DNA of 64,000 nt. Source: Ixodes scapularis (Eukaryota > Arthropoda > Arachnida > Ixodida > Ixodidae). The stretch is from positions 85,507,816 to 85,571,815 of the forward strand of contig NW_024609846.1 in assembly GCF_016920785.2 (NCBI RefSeq). Reading direction: 5' to 3'. The translations under genes were made by a program, and so were the position numbers. This document shows positions 42,846-54,833 of this stretch, one piece after another. Position 1 is the stretch's first letter; every line of letters starts with the position of its first letter. The notes beneath the pieces are model-generated. The model saw nothing but the letters and a program-made list of their open reading frames with translations, was not told where the DNA came from and searched no databases.

Positions 42846-44281
42846 ACAAAGGCGGACCAAGCTAAACGCGCTCATTGTTGCCAATCGAGTCGATAAAAAC
42901 CGAAACCAAGACGAAATACAACTTTTGGCGCACGTTTTGCGATTCGGTGCATAATGGCGCGAGGTATTGGCTGTGGCGCAGTTTCCGCAACATGGCGCAG
43001 GATGACGCAGCCAAATGCTTCTGGCGCAAAATGGCGCCAACGGCGCACCCCTGCTCAGAAATGTCTGACTGATAGGGGTCGCTCAAATCGAAAAATGGCG
43101 GCGGCCAGAGAGCTCTTTTTTCAAAGGTCTATATGTTCAACTGATGCTAGTGGTATGCGTAATATATTTACAAGTGTTTATACTAAAGGCACCCGAAGCG
43201 TAATGGTGGCGTGAGCAAATAAGATATTTTTGAACCACATGAATTGGGCGGTACCTGTCGCCACCTAGCCCAGCTATTTACGGTTACTCTGCTTCAGCCA
43301 GCCGTCTGTTGGCAAGCAATTTAAACTCCTTTCACGCTTCGCCATAATTCTTCCAGGTCACCGTGCACCTAAGCCAAAAAGGCAGTTTCGAATTCGCTCT
43401 TTTTGCGAGCGGCTTTTGGCTTCGCGAATGGTTGACCACTCCTCCGTGATGTGCGATTGACGAAGAAATTGTGGCTCGAGGAATAGCGAAGGTAAGGCGT
43501 AAAGTGCGCGAAGTAACTGCGTACCGGTTGTCTTCAATTAACATCGCAGTGCTGACGATTAGACGAGTGAGTGACTGCTTTCGAAACGCAAGTTTCTTTA
43601 CATTCGGGAGGAAGCCGGCTTTGGAAATGAATACAGTTCGCGGAAAGCTCGTGTTACGCTTTTATTTGCTGCTCCTCTCGCTCCATAAAATAGACGTAGC
43701 GTCCTCGTTAATCCTTATTGAGCTCGATTTGCTTGATTCGGGGCCGTCATAATGAGATGCAGGTGACGGAGGAACTTTGCTCCCCTGCTTTTAGGACGAA
43801 AGTTTCTCCCTTTCTAAAGGAACATAGGTTACAAGATCGTTCACCCTTTTCGGGAAGATGACCCTTTTTTTTAAGAGTGTACATTGTCACGTCTCCTACA
43901 CACAAAACCAGTTTTGCACTAAACTTACCCGCTAAATTTAGCAGGGAAATTCGCGGCTACAATTTCTTAGGCTTCACTTAATCTGAAGACATAGACTATA
44001 GACGTTTCACGTTAATATTAAGAAAATTTTATACATTCCCAATTCCTTCGCCACGTGTCACAGTGTGAAGTGCAAGTGCTGTTAATACTGCAGATTGGGC
44101 GAGTTGGTAAGGCATCATCACGAACCAGCGCAAGTGCTGGTTCGTGATGATGCAAGTGCTACTCGTTAAAAACTCCAAGTGCTATTGCGTCTTTATTGCA
44201 CTTGACGAAATGTGTACAAGCCGGTCGTTGTTTTCGTTACATGTTATAACATTCCCCTCACCTTCGCTATCTGTTTTCCAG
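42846..44281. other. End of transporter intron 1, no gene
   Basis: GC-moderate, with GCGCAAAATGGCG-like repeats at 42930-43050. ACCCTTTTTTTTAAGAGTGTAC at 43862-43881 resembles repeat ends seen near 62393. An ACCCGCTAAATTTAGCAGGG variant of the 32.1-kb palindrome is near 43927. Confidence 0.5.
44112..44153. repeat. Perfect 18-bp hairpin upstream of transporter exon 2
   Basis: Arms GCATCATCACGAACCAGC (44112-44129) and its exact complement (44136-44153) flank a 6-base loop. It ends 129 bp before the splice acceptor of exon 2 and is surrounded by repeated CAAGTGCT strings. Confidence 0.95.
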
Positions 44282-44425
44282 GCCTGGTGTTGGGCACCGT
44301 TACGGAGTTCTGGTCATGTCGTTGGGTGTTGCTCGTGTGCACCTCCGTGTCCTCTTTTGCCATCGGAGTCTGTTATTTCGCACCGAATCTGGCCTTCATC
44401 TCTTTTTTCTTCGGAGCCTTACACG
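44282..44425 (+). CDS. SLC16/monocarboxylate-transporter-like protein, exon 2
   Basis: A 144-bp exon between acceptor CTGTTTTCCAG and donor GTGAGTG, phase 1 on both sides, reading on in frame from exon 1. It covers protein residues 71-119: the end of membrane segment 2 (GLVLGTVTEFW), segment 3 (WVLLVCTSVSSFAIGVCYFA) and most of segment 4 (LAFISFFFGALHG). The SLC16 family places its conserved R-x-G motif and small residues here; the Gly-rich helix packing is kept, but the sequence is divergent. No in-frame stop in any spliced combination. Confidence 0.87.
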
Positions 44426-45959
44426 GTGAGTGCCTGACGTTCTCTAACGTTTATTTGCTTAACGCTCAGATTGATTATTTTTAGGGCGCCAACGAACGTT
44501 GGCCTGTCAGTGATGCATTACGTATACACTGCGTGCAACGTTCAATATTCGCTAATTCATACCGAAAATCGTTGTTTCATGCATTCTGCAACTTTTGGTT
44601 CCTTGTGACTTTTCAGTGAATAGCACAACCGTTCGCGCTGAAAATATTGCTACACCCGAAAAAATTAACGATAAAAATGTATCAAACGGCGACTTAATAA
44701 CCGCTGTCACCGGCTTTGCGCTTGTAGCGCGTTCCTTGTTGACTTTTAAACTAGCAGATCGTTCGTGGTGGGGCCTGGAACAAACAAAAAGGCTTTTCAG
44801 TGACGTCATCCGAGGAGGTTTCACCACCTTCAAATATTTATCAAATTTAATTCTGGTTCGTTCGTAAGCAATGACGTTCGTAACCAATAAAGGGCGCATT
44901 AATTTGTCTTCAAACACTGGCAATCGCAAAAAAAAAAATTGAGAAAAGCGGTGAGCGTTCTTCTCAAATGTTTCCCCTCAACTCCAAGCCAATCGTAGAC
45001 TGGCAGATTTTCGCACAGTGGCGGACTGCCACATGGTGGTAGACTGCCACACAATGGCAATGTGCGAATTTAATTGTGAAAAGTTTAAAACTGACGTGCG
45101 CTTTGTAGGTTAGAACGTCAGGGGTTAATTGGCGTTTTTTACTGAGTACAAAACGCGTTGTAGGGCCTTCCTAAAAAAGGTTTACAAACTGTTTGTATGG
45201 TGCAATGTGCTTATTCAGGACAAAACCTTGAGATAAAATTGGGCTTTCATGACTTATCCGTATAATCGGAGAACACGGCTGATATTGCGTTTTCGCTAGT
45301 TCTCACACGAAGTGTGTTCCTGAGCATCTCTTCCATTTTTTGGTAATTTTTTCTGGATTTACTTGTGTTTCAGTTTGGTTTTAGTGCGTACTTAATTGTA
45401 CTTGATGCAACGCATATACTGTAAGCAATCTTGAGCGCCTATTTTTCTGCAGAGCTCTGAGATAGCCAATCGATAGATGCAGCTCGGCGAATCACGAGGC
45501 TATAAATAAACATATCCCGCCCCCCCCCCCCCCCCCCAAAAAAAAAGTGTTTGTTTAATTGCCAAATAAAGCTATGCAACGCCGAACGTTCATTTCCTCC
45601 CAAATGTACCGCTAGAGCTCCGATCAAGATGCTAAAGTTTCAGTACTAAGCGTTATCTTATGAGAAAAAAAAAAGTTCAGTGATTTAAATAAATATTTTA
45701 ATGAAAAATTTAGCCCATTTTCGCCTGTTTTCTGTAATAACGTCATAAAGGTTTGAGCTCATATTTGATCAGGGCTCGAGCTGCCGCCATTTTCCCATTA
45801 AAAATTTCAGAAAATCAAGTAACTGTTGAATAAGGTAACGGTTAGTTAGTTTTGGAGCTTTGGCGTTTGGTTCGGACCTTTAGTGTTACATTTGGGCGGA
45901 GAATGAGCGTTCGGCAATGCGTAGTCCATTTTTGCGGTAAAACAAAATCTTGTAATTTT
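44426..45959. other. Transporter intron 2, first part
   Basis: No exon recognised. Includes a 17-C run near 45521-45537 followed by an A run, and an A10 run at 44928. Open frames on either strand show no domain. Confidence 0.5.
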
Positions 45960-47182
45960 GTTCTTAGGAATGGTCTTGTATGTATTTAATTTATTTTTAT
46001 TTATTAGCTCTCAGGATCCGAGGGCCTACAGAAAAAAAAAAGTGGGTTAGTTATTCAAAAGTACAACACTACAACGCTGACGAGGCAGTAATATATTAAT
46101 ATCAATGAAAAAGGCAAGAAATACGTCAATACAAAAATAAACAAAGCAAACAAAAGGTGCGAACTTCGTTAAGGAACATTTAAAAAAAATTGTAATTAGA
46201 CTTTCAAAATTGGCGCCGTCACTTATTGAGACTTCTGATGCGGGAGGGCGATTCCAGTCAATAGATGTCTGGCGAAGAAACAAAGCATGGGAACTAGAGG
46301 TGCTACAATAGGGTATGCCTACTTTTAGTTTGTGAGCTATGGGCGATGATATGTAAGGTGTTTCTAAAAAAATTACGTTCTACAAAGTGCCGAGTTGTAA
46401 TGATAAATCTTGTGAAATACATATAAACAATATATTTTCTTCTAAAAGAGATACTAGACGATGGGACAGATGTTTTTATATAAGTGACTCTGACTGGTGG
46501 GGTGATAGTTTGAAAAAAAAAAAATGAGGAGAACAATTTTGAATTGACTGAGCAGATGCAAGTTTGATACCGGATCCCAGGTAGAGGCGGCATATTCTAC
46601 TTATGCAGGGATTACAGTTTTATACGCAATTAGCTTTAAAGAACAGGTGTGAGCGAAAAATTTATTTTCAGATAACCTATTAAGCGATTTGCGTTGTTAG
46701 TGACGTATTCAACAAGGGCATTCCAGGTAAGGTCATTGATAATAGGAACACCGATGTATTTATAGGAATAAACAGAAAGGAGGATAGAATATTTAATGTG
46801 GTAGGGGGAGAAGCGTTATTTTGACGAGACACTCTCATTGACCTACATTTAGAAATGTTCAGTTCCATAAACCATTCTGTGCACCAGTGGGCTACGTCAT
46901 TGAAATCAGTTTAAAGGACTGAAATGTCGTAATCGTTAATTATTTATTTTATAAATTAGAAAATCGACACCATACAAGCTAACAAATTAAGAGATACGCA
47001 TTGGTAGGTCGGTAATATATATAAGAAATAAAAGTGGACCGAGTACAGAACCTTAAGGGACACCGGAGTGTACAGGAGAGGATGAACAACTCGTTTCGTT
47101 GACGTGAGCAAAATGACAGCGCTTTGTTAGAAGCGATTCTATCTAAGCGAGTACATTAATGTCTAGGAAATTATTTATTATC

Positions 47183-48296
47183 CTCAAGGGGCACGGAAAC
47201 GAAATTCCCGCGCTCATTTTCTAGCTTAGTTGTGTTGCAAGTTGCAGCATAACCTCAAAAACTCTGGTCTTACGTTCAAAGGCTCGAGAAAACTAAATTC
47301 AAAGCTAATCAAACGATCTTTCAATGTGCACCTGGTGGATGCCTGTGAAACTTAGTTGGCAGGTAATCTAGCAACGTTGGGAATCTTGCTGCCTCTAATG
47401 ACGTAGCAGGAACCGTTACGTTATACTGCTTTAAGTTACCAAGGCCCGAACGCGATTGCGAAGCCTTTGTCTTTTTGCGCAGGAACCCTCTCGAGATGCA
47501 ATGAGGACTCGTTGGGGAATGTCGCCGAGTTTTTCCTGTGATTTTGCTGTACAGTTCGAAGCCGTTCTGCGGGTTTTTTAACGTCGAGATACCGCCGCGC
47601 TTCTGCATAGCTGAGAACTGTTGTAACGATTTGGTCAACAAAGATGTGCAGATCCATAAGCTTTCGAGCGACGAGAAACTTTGTGCCTCGCAAATCGGGC
47701 TCGCACGTTCGTCGTTTCCGACGTGGGTTCTCACGCCTGCTTCTCGCTTGTGTGCCGATCATTTTTGTGATGAGGAGTACGAGTGCAGTCCCAGGGTAAT
47801 AAAGAGCTTGGGTCTGCCGGCTAAAACAATTATGACTAAAACGGGGAGTTCTGCCTTGTTTTTTCTCCAAGAAGAGAAAAACCGACCAGCTCACACGTGA
47901 AACGTTCGCACGACTGATTTCACACGTGAAACGCTCGTCACCCCACGGGTGCTTCAAACGGCTCGGTTGTAATGCGTGGACGCCACCATAACACTGAGAA
48001 CGCCACCAACGGCAAAGCTCATAACCACACCAGCCTCGCTGCGTCACGAATGCGTAAAACCTTGTTGTTTTTTTGTGTTTTCTTTTTTTTTTTTGGCGTC
48101 GGATATTTATGACGCGTTGCCCTGTCCGTTCGCTTCTCTTCGAGCGCTTGCTCGAGTGCACCGTTTGGAACAAAAAATATAGCCAGTCCTTCAAAATACA
48201 AACGTGAAATCATCATTTCCGGTCATTATCCGTCATGCTTGACTCGTTTCCGAAGGAAATTTGTTTATTTAAATTTTTGTTTCCGTACCCCTTTAA
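47183..48296 (+). mobile_element. 1.1-kb TTAA-type element with THAP-like coding region
   Basis: The right edge has CCGTACCCCT followed by TTAA (48293-48296). The left edge has CTCA (a degraded TTAA, 47183-47186) followed by AGGGGCACGGAAACGAAATT. The terminal repeats match for about 20 bp. The left interior shares GCGCTCATTTT, GCACCTGGTGGATG and other strings with the MITE at 6961-7606. It interrupts a Jockey-like LINE. TTAA duplication together with a THAP-like domain is the combination known from Kolobok transposons, so that superfamily is the preferred inference. No catalytic transposase core is present. Confidence 0.82.
47538..47900 (+). pseudogene. THAP-like zinc finger domain, truncated transposase
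   Basis: The open frame encodes a C2CH-type domain: CIAENC at its start, IHKLSSDE, a Trp in FPTWVLTPASR, and then LCADHF and YECSPRVIKSLGL. THAP domains follow C-x2-4-C-x35-50-C-x2-H with a conserved Trp, Pro and a C-terminal hydrophobic motif. Spacing from the first Cys pair to CADH fits. The domain usually sits at the N terminus of P- or Kolobok-type transposases, where it binds the transposon ends. Here it is followed by a short tail and stop, so the element encodes at most an isolated DNA-binding domain. No start was preferred, and splicing is possible. Confidence 0.72.
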
Positions 48297-48480
48297 TGTC
48301 TATGAAGTTGTCTATGGTTATGAAGTTTATGGTAAAAGAACTATGTGAGGAACCTTGTCGAAAGTTTTTCAGAAGTAGAGAAAAATGCAGTCAGTCCTAA
48401 AACCCTGGTCGAGAGTGACATGAAGGCCATGAGTAAATGTTAGAGGTTGAGTTTGGCTAGAATAGAACCTTCAAAAACCT

Positions 48481-51416
48481 AGCTGGACTGAATAAAAAAA
48501 AATATGCGCTGTCGTTTTGAGGGTAGTTAAAGTTATGCTCAGGGTAACAAAGTACATAGATTGCTCTTTAATGGTGAAGTCATGTCGCCGCCTGTTCCCT
48601 CTGTCTTTGATTCAGCAGAGCGACACCTCCTCGTCACCAAAGCTACTCGAGATCCTTTTGGACCGATCACAACTGATGGGCTCAGAGCCCTCTGACACTC
48701 TCGGACCAGTAAAGAAAGTAAAACGCCTTGCCTTTGCTTAAGTATAAAAAAGATTTTACAGCGTACGATGGACAATTGAGCAAACGTTACCCTCGCAACT
48801 CAATGAAATAGCGGACTACGCAATGTTCTACGCATCGGCAAGTAGAAAAAAAAACGTGCGAATTGATTTTTGCAGAACGGAACGAAAGACCGTGTTTGAA
48901 AATAGTTGTCAGCTTATCGCGTTTTCGACAGTGAACGCGCTGCTGTAGTGGTCATGCGTACGGCAGAACAGGCAAATATCAAGTGGTTAATAAATCACAT
49001 TTTTTCTCACGGCGGAATATCGTGCAAGCACCACCCTCAGGACATAGTAGGTATCGTCAGGTGACACAAATTACAGTGCATCATAATCCGTTCTCCCTTT
49101 ACTTTACAACACAATCCTTTGACCGCAATTTTAACAAATCCGAAAATTCCTTGAAGCGTCCACAAAACCCGGGTAAACAGCGGCGAGCCCTGCGTTCTGT
49201 TTCTTCATCGGTCGGGCTTAGTGGGTTCACCGCCGTCATGAACGATCTCGTTAAAGCACGAGGAATATTTCTGACGTCGAGTTTTCCTGTCACGGTCACA
49301 AGCGAATGTCGTCCCGTCCGTCGTAATTCTCGCACCGTTGAACGCAAAAGCGTTCGACGGTGCGAGAAAGTAGACAGCGTCCCAATAGATCTTTTTCTAA
49401 ACTACCCTTGTATCGAAGAGAACGCTGGTAGTGTAATTCTACGGTCCGCGCGCGCTGTCCTTCCTTATATAAAACATTCGAAGTAAATAATCCTAAAAAG
49501 GCTTTGACGAACGCGCATGCAAGGCGAAATTTGTCTTAGACTTTTTGCTTTACAATTACTACTGCAAACACCAGCACGTGCAACGCGTGTAACTACGCTC
49601 GTAGCATGCACCTCGGTGCTTGGGAAATTTAGAAAACGGTCTATATGGACGCTGTCTGCTTTTTTGTGCTACAACACCCGAAGGATTGAGTCAAGGCAAT
49701 CCACTTTCCAAAGACGTTGCCATGCCGACAATTATCGCGTTCATTTAGGCTTAGGAATGGCCAGAATCAAAATACTATCTAAAAAAATGCGGCGAGGTCA
49801 TCGCTCACGCTTTGCGATTTAAGTGAGGTAAGGCAAAGCGAAAGCCTCTTGCACCATTCGTTGCTGGCTAATGCGCGTGATGTTGCAGCTACAACGACAG
49901 ATTAGTTCCGAAGCGAGCGGCGCTCACTCACCGGGGCACCGCCATGTTTCCCCGCATCCCTACAGAGCCAGTCCCGTGATTTCAAAATCTCTCTTTTGGG
50001 TACTGCGGCTAACTTTAGCCGCGGTTGGCGCTTCGAGCAAACAGGCCAAGATCCCCGTCCAAATACCACGTGGCGCCTGCGCCGCTCCGCGCTCCGACGG
50101 CTAGAGACGGAGTGCTGAGGAGCGCTCTGAGAGGGAGGGGCGGCCTCGAAAATAACTAGTCGATCAGGCCACCACACTCCTTATACACCACGCGATCTCG
50201 CGCGCACTGAAAAGATCGCTCGAGCGCGCGCTGAAAGGAGAACCACGCAAATTCGCCATAATTCTGAACACACGTTCAGCCCCTTCGCTTGCCGAGCTGC
50301 CTCTGTCGACTGCAGCGATTGACTCTCTCAGGTGCCTTGTGAAAAAGTAGACGCTTCAGATTTCTTAGAATGTAGTTCACTGCATAGTTTAATTATATTC
50401 AACCGAATAAGCTCAACGACATTAATGTAATTATATACGCTCGTCCGTTTTCTGTTCAACTATGTGGTCTATTGCTTGAGTGAACTGAAAATACGTCACT
50501 CGTATTCCACTAGTTTGGTTATACGTTTCTTTATAATTGTTACATTTCACACTCCCACATTACTTCGGAAGTAACGGCGGTCTCTACCAAAGAAATAAAC
50601 ACAAAGGAATGACTGCCCGCTTGTCGAACTAAATAACGCGCGTAAAGATTCTACTTGATTTCCGTTATATGATGTCCAGGCAATTACAGTCCTCGGGAAC
50701 ATTATGATCTTTTGTCAAGAAAAGCAGAAACTGAACAATTTGTGCAAGTGGCCGATAAGATTCAATGCGAAAACATTTGTAGAACCGTGGAATAAAAACT
50801 ATACGCGTCCAAAAGTTTAATTACTGCTTTTTATATTCTATATGACTGGCACCTAAAATATTCCCGGGGAATCATGATGTTTGTTGTTCAGTTGAGGATC
50901 TCATCTTAGTGCATGCGCCGAAGCGTTTATGTCCCAGAAAGTTGGGGATTATTGTGAGGCGAAAGGAACCAAAACCGTGATTGGCTTCTGCGGTTTTTCT
51001 TTCCTTTTGCCTGCTCTGCTACTTCCATGCCTTAGGGCTCCATTCTGCTCAACATCCAGCAGGCCCTGTCAAACAACTTGCTAATTGCAAACAGAGTACT
51101 TTATTTATGTTCATTACCAGGCATTCAGTCAAGAAAAATTTATAGTTGAGAATATAAGGAATAAAAAAAGCCTGATAATTGAAATGTCTGAAAAGGTTAA
51201 CCACGTATTGATAAAAAAAAAAAACAGATTCTATTTGTGTTATAATGTGTAAACGGGAACTGTTTATTCTTAAAATGTGTTACCGATAGTTATAACGTCA
51301 GTATATAATTACTTCGTGATGACGGTGGTGCGTACTTGCATTGATATTTTACCCCTATGTCAAGCACGCGCTCAAGCTCTAAATTCTCTCTACACATTCC
51401 CTCCCTTACTTTTCAG
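48481..51416. other. Transporter intron 2, last part
   Basis: No exon recognised. A hairpin with 18-bp arms and one mismatch lies at 49328-49369 (TCTCGCACCGTTGAACGC). A GC-rich stretch at 49900-50260 contains CGCGCGC-type strings, and the sequence is AT-rich from 50300 onwards. The polypyrimidine tract CCCTCCCTTACTTTTCAG precedes exon 3. Confidence 0.5.
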
Positions 51417-52370
51417 GATGTTGCCAGTCCGGTCTTATCGTTGCAGTGCAGGTGCTTCTTAGCAAACATTTTGAGAGATGGAGAGCAACGGCGTGCAGCC
51501 TAGCTTCGGCTTCACAGTGCCTGAACGTGTTCTTTTCACCGCAGTTGACGAACTATTTTAAAGTCCGGTATGGAACGCCAGGAATGTTCCTCCTCAACGG
51601 AGCCGTAGGCATGAACGCGGTTCCTGTTCTCCTGACTGTGGCAAGTCCTCCCTGGGCCACGAGAAAAAATAAAGAACAGCCAGATACGGTGGCGAAAATG
51701 CAGCTTCCTGAGATGGTAGATCTCCTGAACATTGACGAAGGTTCGCGTTCGTGTCAGCAACAATCACAAGACGAAAACTCACTCGAGTGTCCCAGAACGC
51801 ACGGTGGTCACTTTAAAATCGAAATGACACCATCTTCGTCTTCAGCCTTCTTAAACTGTCAACGTTGGGTCAGAAGTTTTTGCAGGGTCAACTCAGTAGT
51901 GAGAGAAGTGATGAGATCATTCATCTCTTGGACGTTTCTTGTTGATTCCTTGTCGTTCGCGCTTCATATTTACTCGATGTCAACATTCTTCCTCGTGCAC
52001 ATAGACCTACCACAAGATAGGGGTATCGAGCCCAGTCTGGCCGTTTACCTCATCCACGTCTACTCTATCGCCGACTTGGTCACACGTGTGCTTGGTGGCT
52101 TTGTCCTTGATCGGGGCTACATTTCTCTTCAAGGTATAATGATACTCAGTTTTCTTGGATGCACCATTGCTAGCGAAGCCATAGCGTGGTCCACGTCAAT
52201 GATTGCATTTGGGTTGTCGTCCCTGCTTCTTGGCGCCAGTGGAGGCTTAGTTGTCGGTACGATGTCTACTGTGGTCATGAAGGATTTCAAGGATCAGTCT
52301 TTGGCTATGATTCTCGGCGGAGCACGCTTCATCGCCGGTTCTTTCTCCATGACCAGGCCCTGGCTAGTCG
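51417..52370 (+). CDS. SLC16/monocarboxylate-transporter-like protein, exon 3
   Basis: The largest exon (954 bp, phase 1 to phase 1, residues 119-437). It starts with CCQSGLIVAVQVLLSKHFER and WRATACSLASA, the end of segment 4 and the segment 5 signature; SLC16 proteins have Y-F-x-K-R-R-x-LA-x-G-x-A here. Segments 5-6 follow, ending MNAVPVLLTV. Then comes a cytosolic loop of roughly 100 polar residues with Ser and Gln runs (the long central loop typical of the family). Segment 7 is SLSFALHIYSMSTFFLVHI, then segments 8-10 with RVLGGFVLDRG and LLLGASGGLVVGTMSTVVMK, and the start of segment 11 (RFIAGSFSM). The donor GTAAGTGA follows. A start internal to this exon would lose segments 1-4, so it is treated as an exon, not a separate gene. 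Confidence 0.9.
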
Positions 52371-54712
52371 GTAAGTGACCACCTCAACCAATTGTACTCC
52401 CTCTAGTAGGTGATACGAACAAGTTCACTAAACGAAAATTATACTGGGTAATTTTTCATACTAACGCTAATCTAGTAAGTAAAGAGTGGATGCAGGTTAG
52501 AAGCAAAATTTAATAGCATTTATATCATGAGTCCGAATAATAAATAGTTTATATAAAGTGGATTTCGATGTCACGATTTAAATCACCATTCCCGAAACAA
52601 AACTTAGCAGACACATTTATCTTCAAAGTTCTATAATGCATGGAGTTCAGTATTCAGAAATCAATCGTTTAAATCTGACAGAATGCATAAAAGAGTAGTT
52701 TCTGATAGAAGAAGAATACGCTGTACAGATTTGTTTGCATTATAACAGAAAATATCCGGAAAATTGAGGAATACTAAGGAAACGGTTTTGTTAGATTAAA
52801 ATTCGGACAAGCTTATTGGAAAAAAACCATAATAGGCTATATATGCTATTCACCGAGAACACAATGTTTTGTTAAAGTCCAAATAGACTTGCATTATCTG
52901 AAATAAAAATTGTTTTACTACACTAAAAAGCGTCGTTTTTTATGTTTTCTTGAAAAACACTCTACTTAACGTCCCGTTATATGTAAGGAAACGGAGCTGT
53001 TTTCTTACATACAACACATCCCAAACATTTTTTTTGTGTGTGAAAAAACACGGTTAAGGTCAGATTACTTTTAAAATACAGAACTTTCCTCATTCGTGCA
53101 ACACGGACGATTATTAAATCGGTGAGCGATGCCATAGTTAAAGGAAATAATTTTATGAAAGAACAATTGAGAGGAGGTCGCCTCCTCTCCAGCGTTCACT
53201 CTGCTGAAGTGGAAATAGGTGGGAAGAGCTTCCACTTTACTCGTAACCTGTCACCGACCATAGCAAGTGATGAGCCGAGCAAGAATGGAGGTCTTTTCTT
53301 TTTGTTTGTTTTTGTTAGGGGACAGTCAAATCAGCATCAAGCAAGCATCGTGTTCTTTTTCTTAATGTTTTGTTTGAACAATCCTTTCTGTCTCCAATTC
53401 ACTCACTGTCTTCGCCCCTTCAACTTCGACATTCGAGACACGAAGAAGTAAGGTGAGATCAGAGATGTACCTAACGCATTACTAGTAACGAGTTACTTCT
53501 ACTTAGTTACTTTTTCGGCAACAAGTAACGAATTCAGTTACTTTTTTACAAAAGAAACGAGTAACGTTCTCAGTTACTTTTAAGGCCAAGTAACCAAGTT
53601 TGAAAAACCCTCTGTTGAGGGGTACTTCAGAAATGACAATATAGCTAGGAGCGCCTGCTTCGCGTCATTCATTGTTTTTTGGCTTTTACCTCACACAAGC
53701 AGCGATCACATTCACGTCGCATTTTGCAGCTACGACGGCCCGACATGCCTCCTTAAGAACCTTGGAGCTCTTATGGGCTTGAAAATCGATGCAGAGCTTT
53801 ACTTCCAGTTCGAGAAGCCCTTCGTAACAAAGGTTATATAAGAGTCCTCGTGACGCGAAGTGTTACATAGCTGCTGTTTCATCTCTGAAGCTGCACAGCA
53901 GGTTTCGCAGAACACTTTGTCACTTTGGGCATAGTAGGAGATCCATGTGTAGGTTTTTTTGCATGCGGGCTAATGGCGATTTCCTTAATTTTTTTTTACC
54001 GTAATATATCTTCGAACCCTTACAGATATTTTTTAAGTGCAGTAAGGACCTGCTTCTGCAGTGATTGACGATCTCGTTGTGTTAGCGTTATCAACGCTTG
54101 GACGAGCCTCAGTGACTGAGCTTGCGACGCTGGATACGGAATTGCACTGGTCGTCATCATCACTTGGAGCTTTCGTTTCTTGGTCAGGTATATCTTTGGG
54201 GCTCCTGAACACTATCTGTAAATAAAGAACAAAAATGTAGAAGCAAATGGGGTTCCCAATTCTTCAACAAGTTCTCTGTTAAAAATTTCGTCAAGGAGGA
54301 AGCTGGCTTGAAGTATAAACCGCATCTAAGCGATTTGGCGCGCGACGATACGACCAACGGCGACGTGGGCTCGCTGTCGGTCAGTCAGACTTGCGACGAG
54401 GCAAACCAAATGAAAAAGACGACTGCAAGCGACCGAGGCGGTGAGCGACGTTTTCTAGAAATCCAAAAGCCGAGGGACGCGACAAGCGACAGTAAGAAAT
54501 CTACGCCGCTCGTCGCTGACTCTCGTCGCTTGTAGGCGTCCCTCGTCTCGTCACTCGCTAAGTAGCTTGCATACGGTTCAGCCTTGAATACTTGCGGTTG
54601 TAAGGCGTCGTAAAATAAGGAAGCGATAGATTTGGTTTTAATTATGTGAGCTGTGAATGACGTTAAATAAGAGACCAGTACATTTTCTTTTCTTTTTTTT
54701 TCTTTTCTTTTT
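52371..54712. other. Transporter intron 3, first part
   Basis: AT-rich without recognised exons. At 53460-53600 there are clustered AGTAACGAGTTACTT and CAGTTACTTTT strings, which look like the terminus of a transposon family; related motifs are at 29640-29790. A CT-rich run ends at the left duplication of the Penelope-like element. Confidence 0.5.
53460..53600. repeat. AGTTACTT/AAGTAACG motif cluster
   Basis: At least six copies of AGTTACTT or its complement in about 110 bp, partly palindromic (TTACTAGTAACGAGTTACTT). Origin unknown; similar motifs lie upstream of the transporter gene. Confidence 0.65.
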
Positions 54713-54833
54713 TGTTCTCTTCTAACTGACTGGCTGGAAGGAAGCGCCGAAAGGCGGGGACAAAAGAAGTAGGTAACGACGACACGAGGCGCACTCGCAA
54801 CTGAAGGTTTATTGAAAAATACAGAGTTACATA

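Larger units (their letters stand above)
45960..48480 (-). mobile_element. Jockey-like LINE fragment, split by a THAP element
   Basis: Minus-strand RT remains. Near 48380-48395 the content is KTFDKVPH. After the inserted element come ESLLTKRCHFAHVNE and HSGVP-type residues near 47050. SLYGVDFLIYK stands in place of the YADD active site near 46965, followed by MELNISKCRSMRVSR and, near the end, AASTWDP and YCLYVFHKIYHYNS. Heavily mutated. The gap between FDKVPH and the next block is exactly the element at 47183-48296, so the LINE is older than that insertion. Confidence 0.8.

Noticed and set aside
47436..48194. 252-codon minus-strand open frame
   Set aside because: Antisense to the THAP-like domain; no domain, rich in Arg and Lys from composition. 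Kept as a shadow.
51446..52378. Independent gene of 310 codons
   Set aside because: It begins with a GTG inside the segment 4-5 region and runs past a donor site; it is exon 3 of the transporter.
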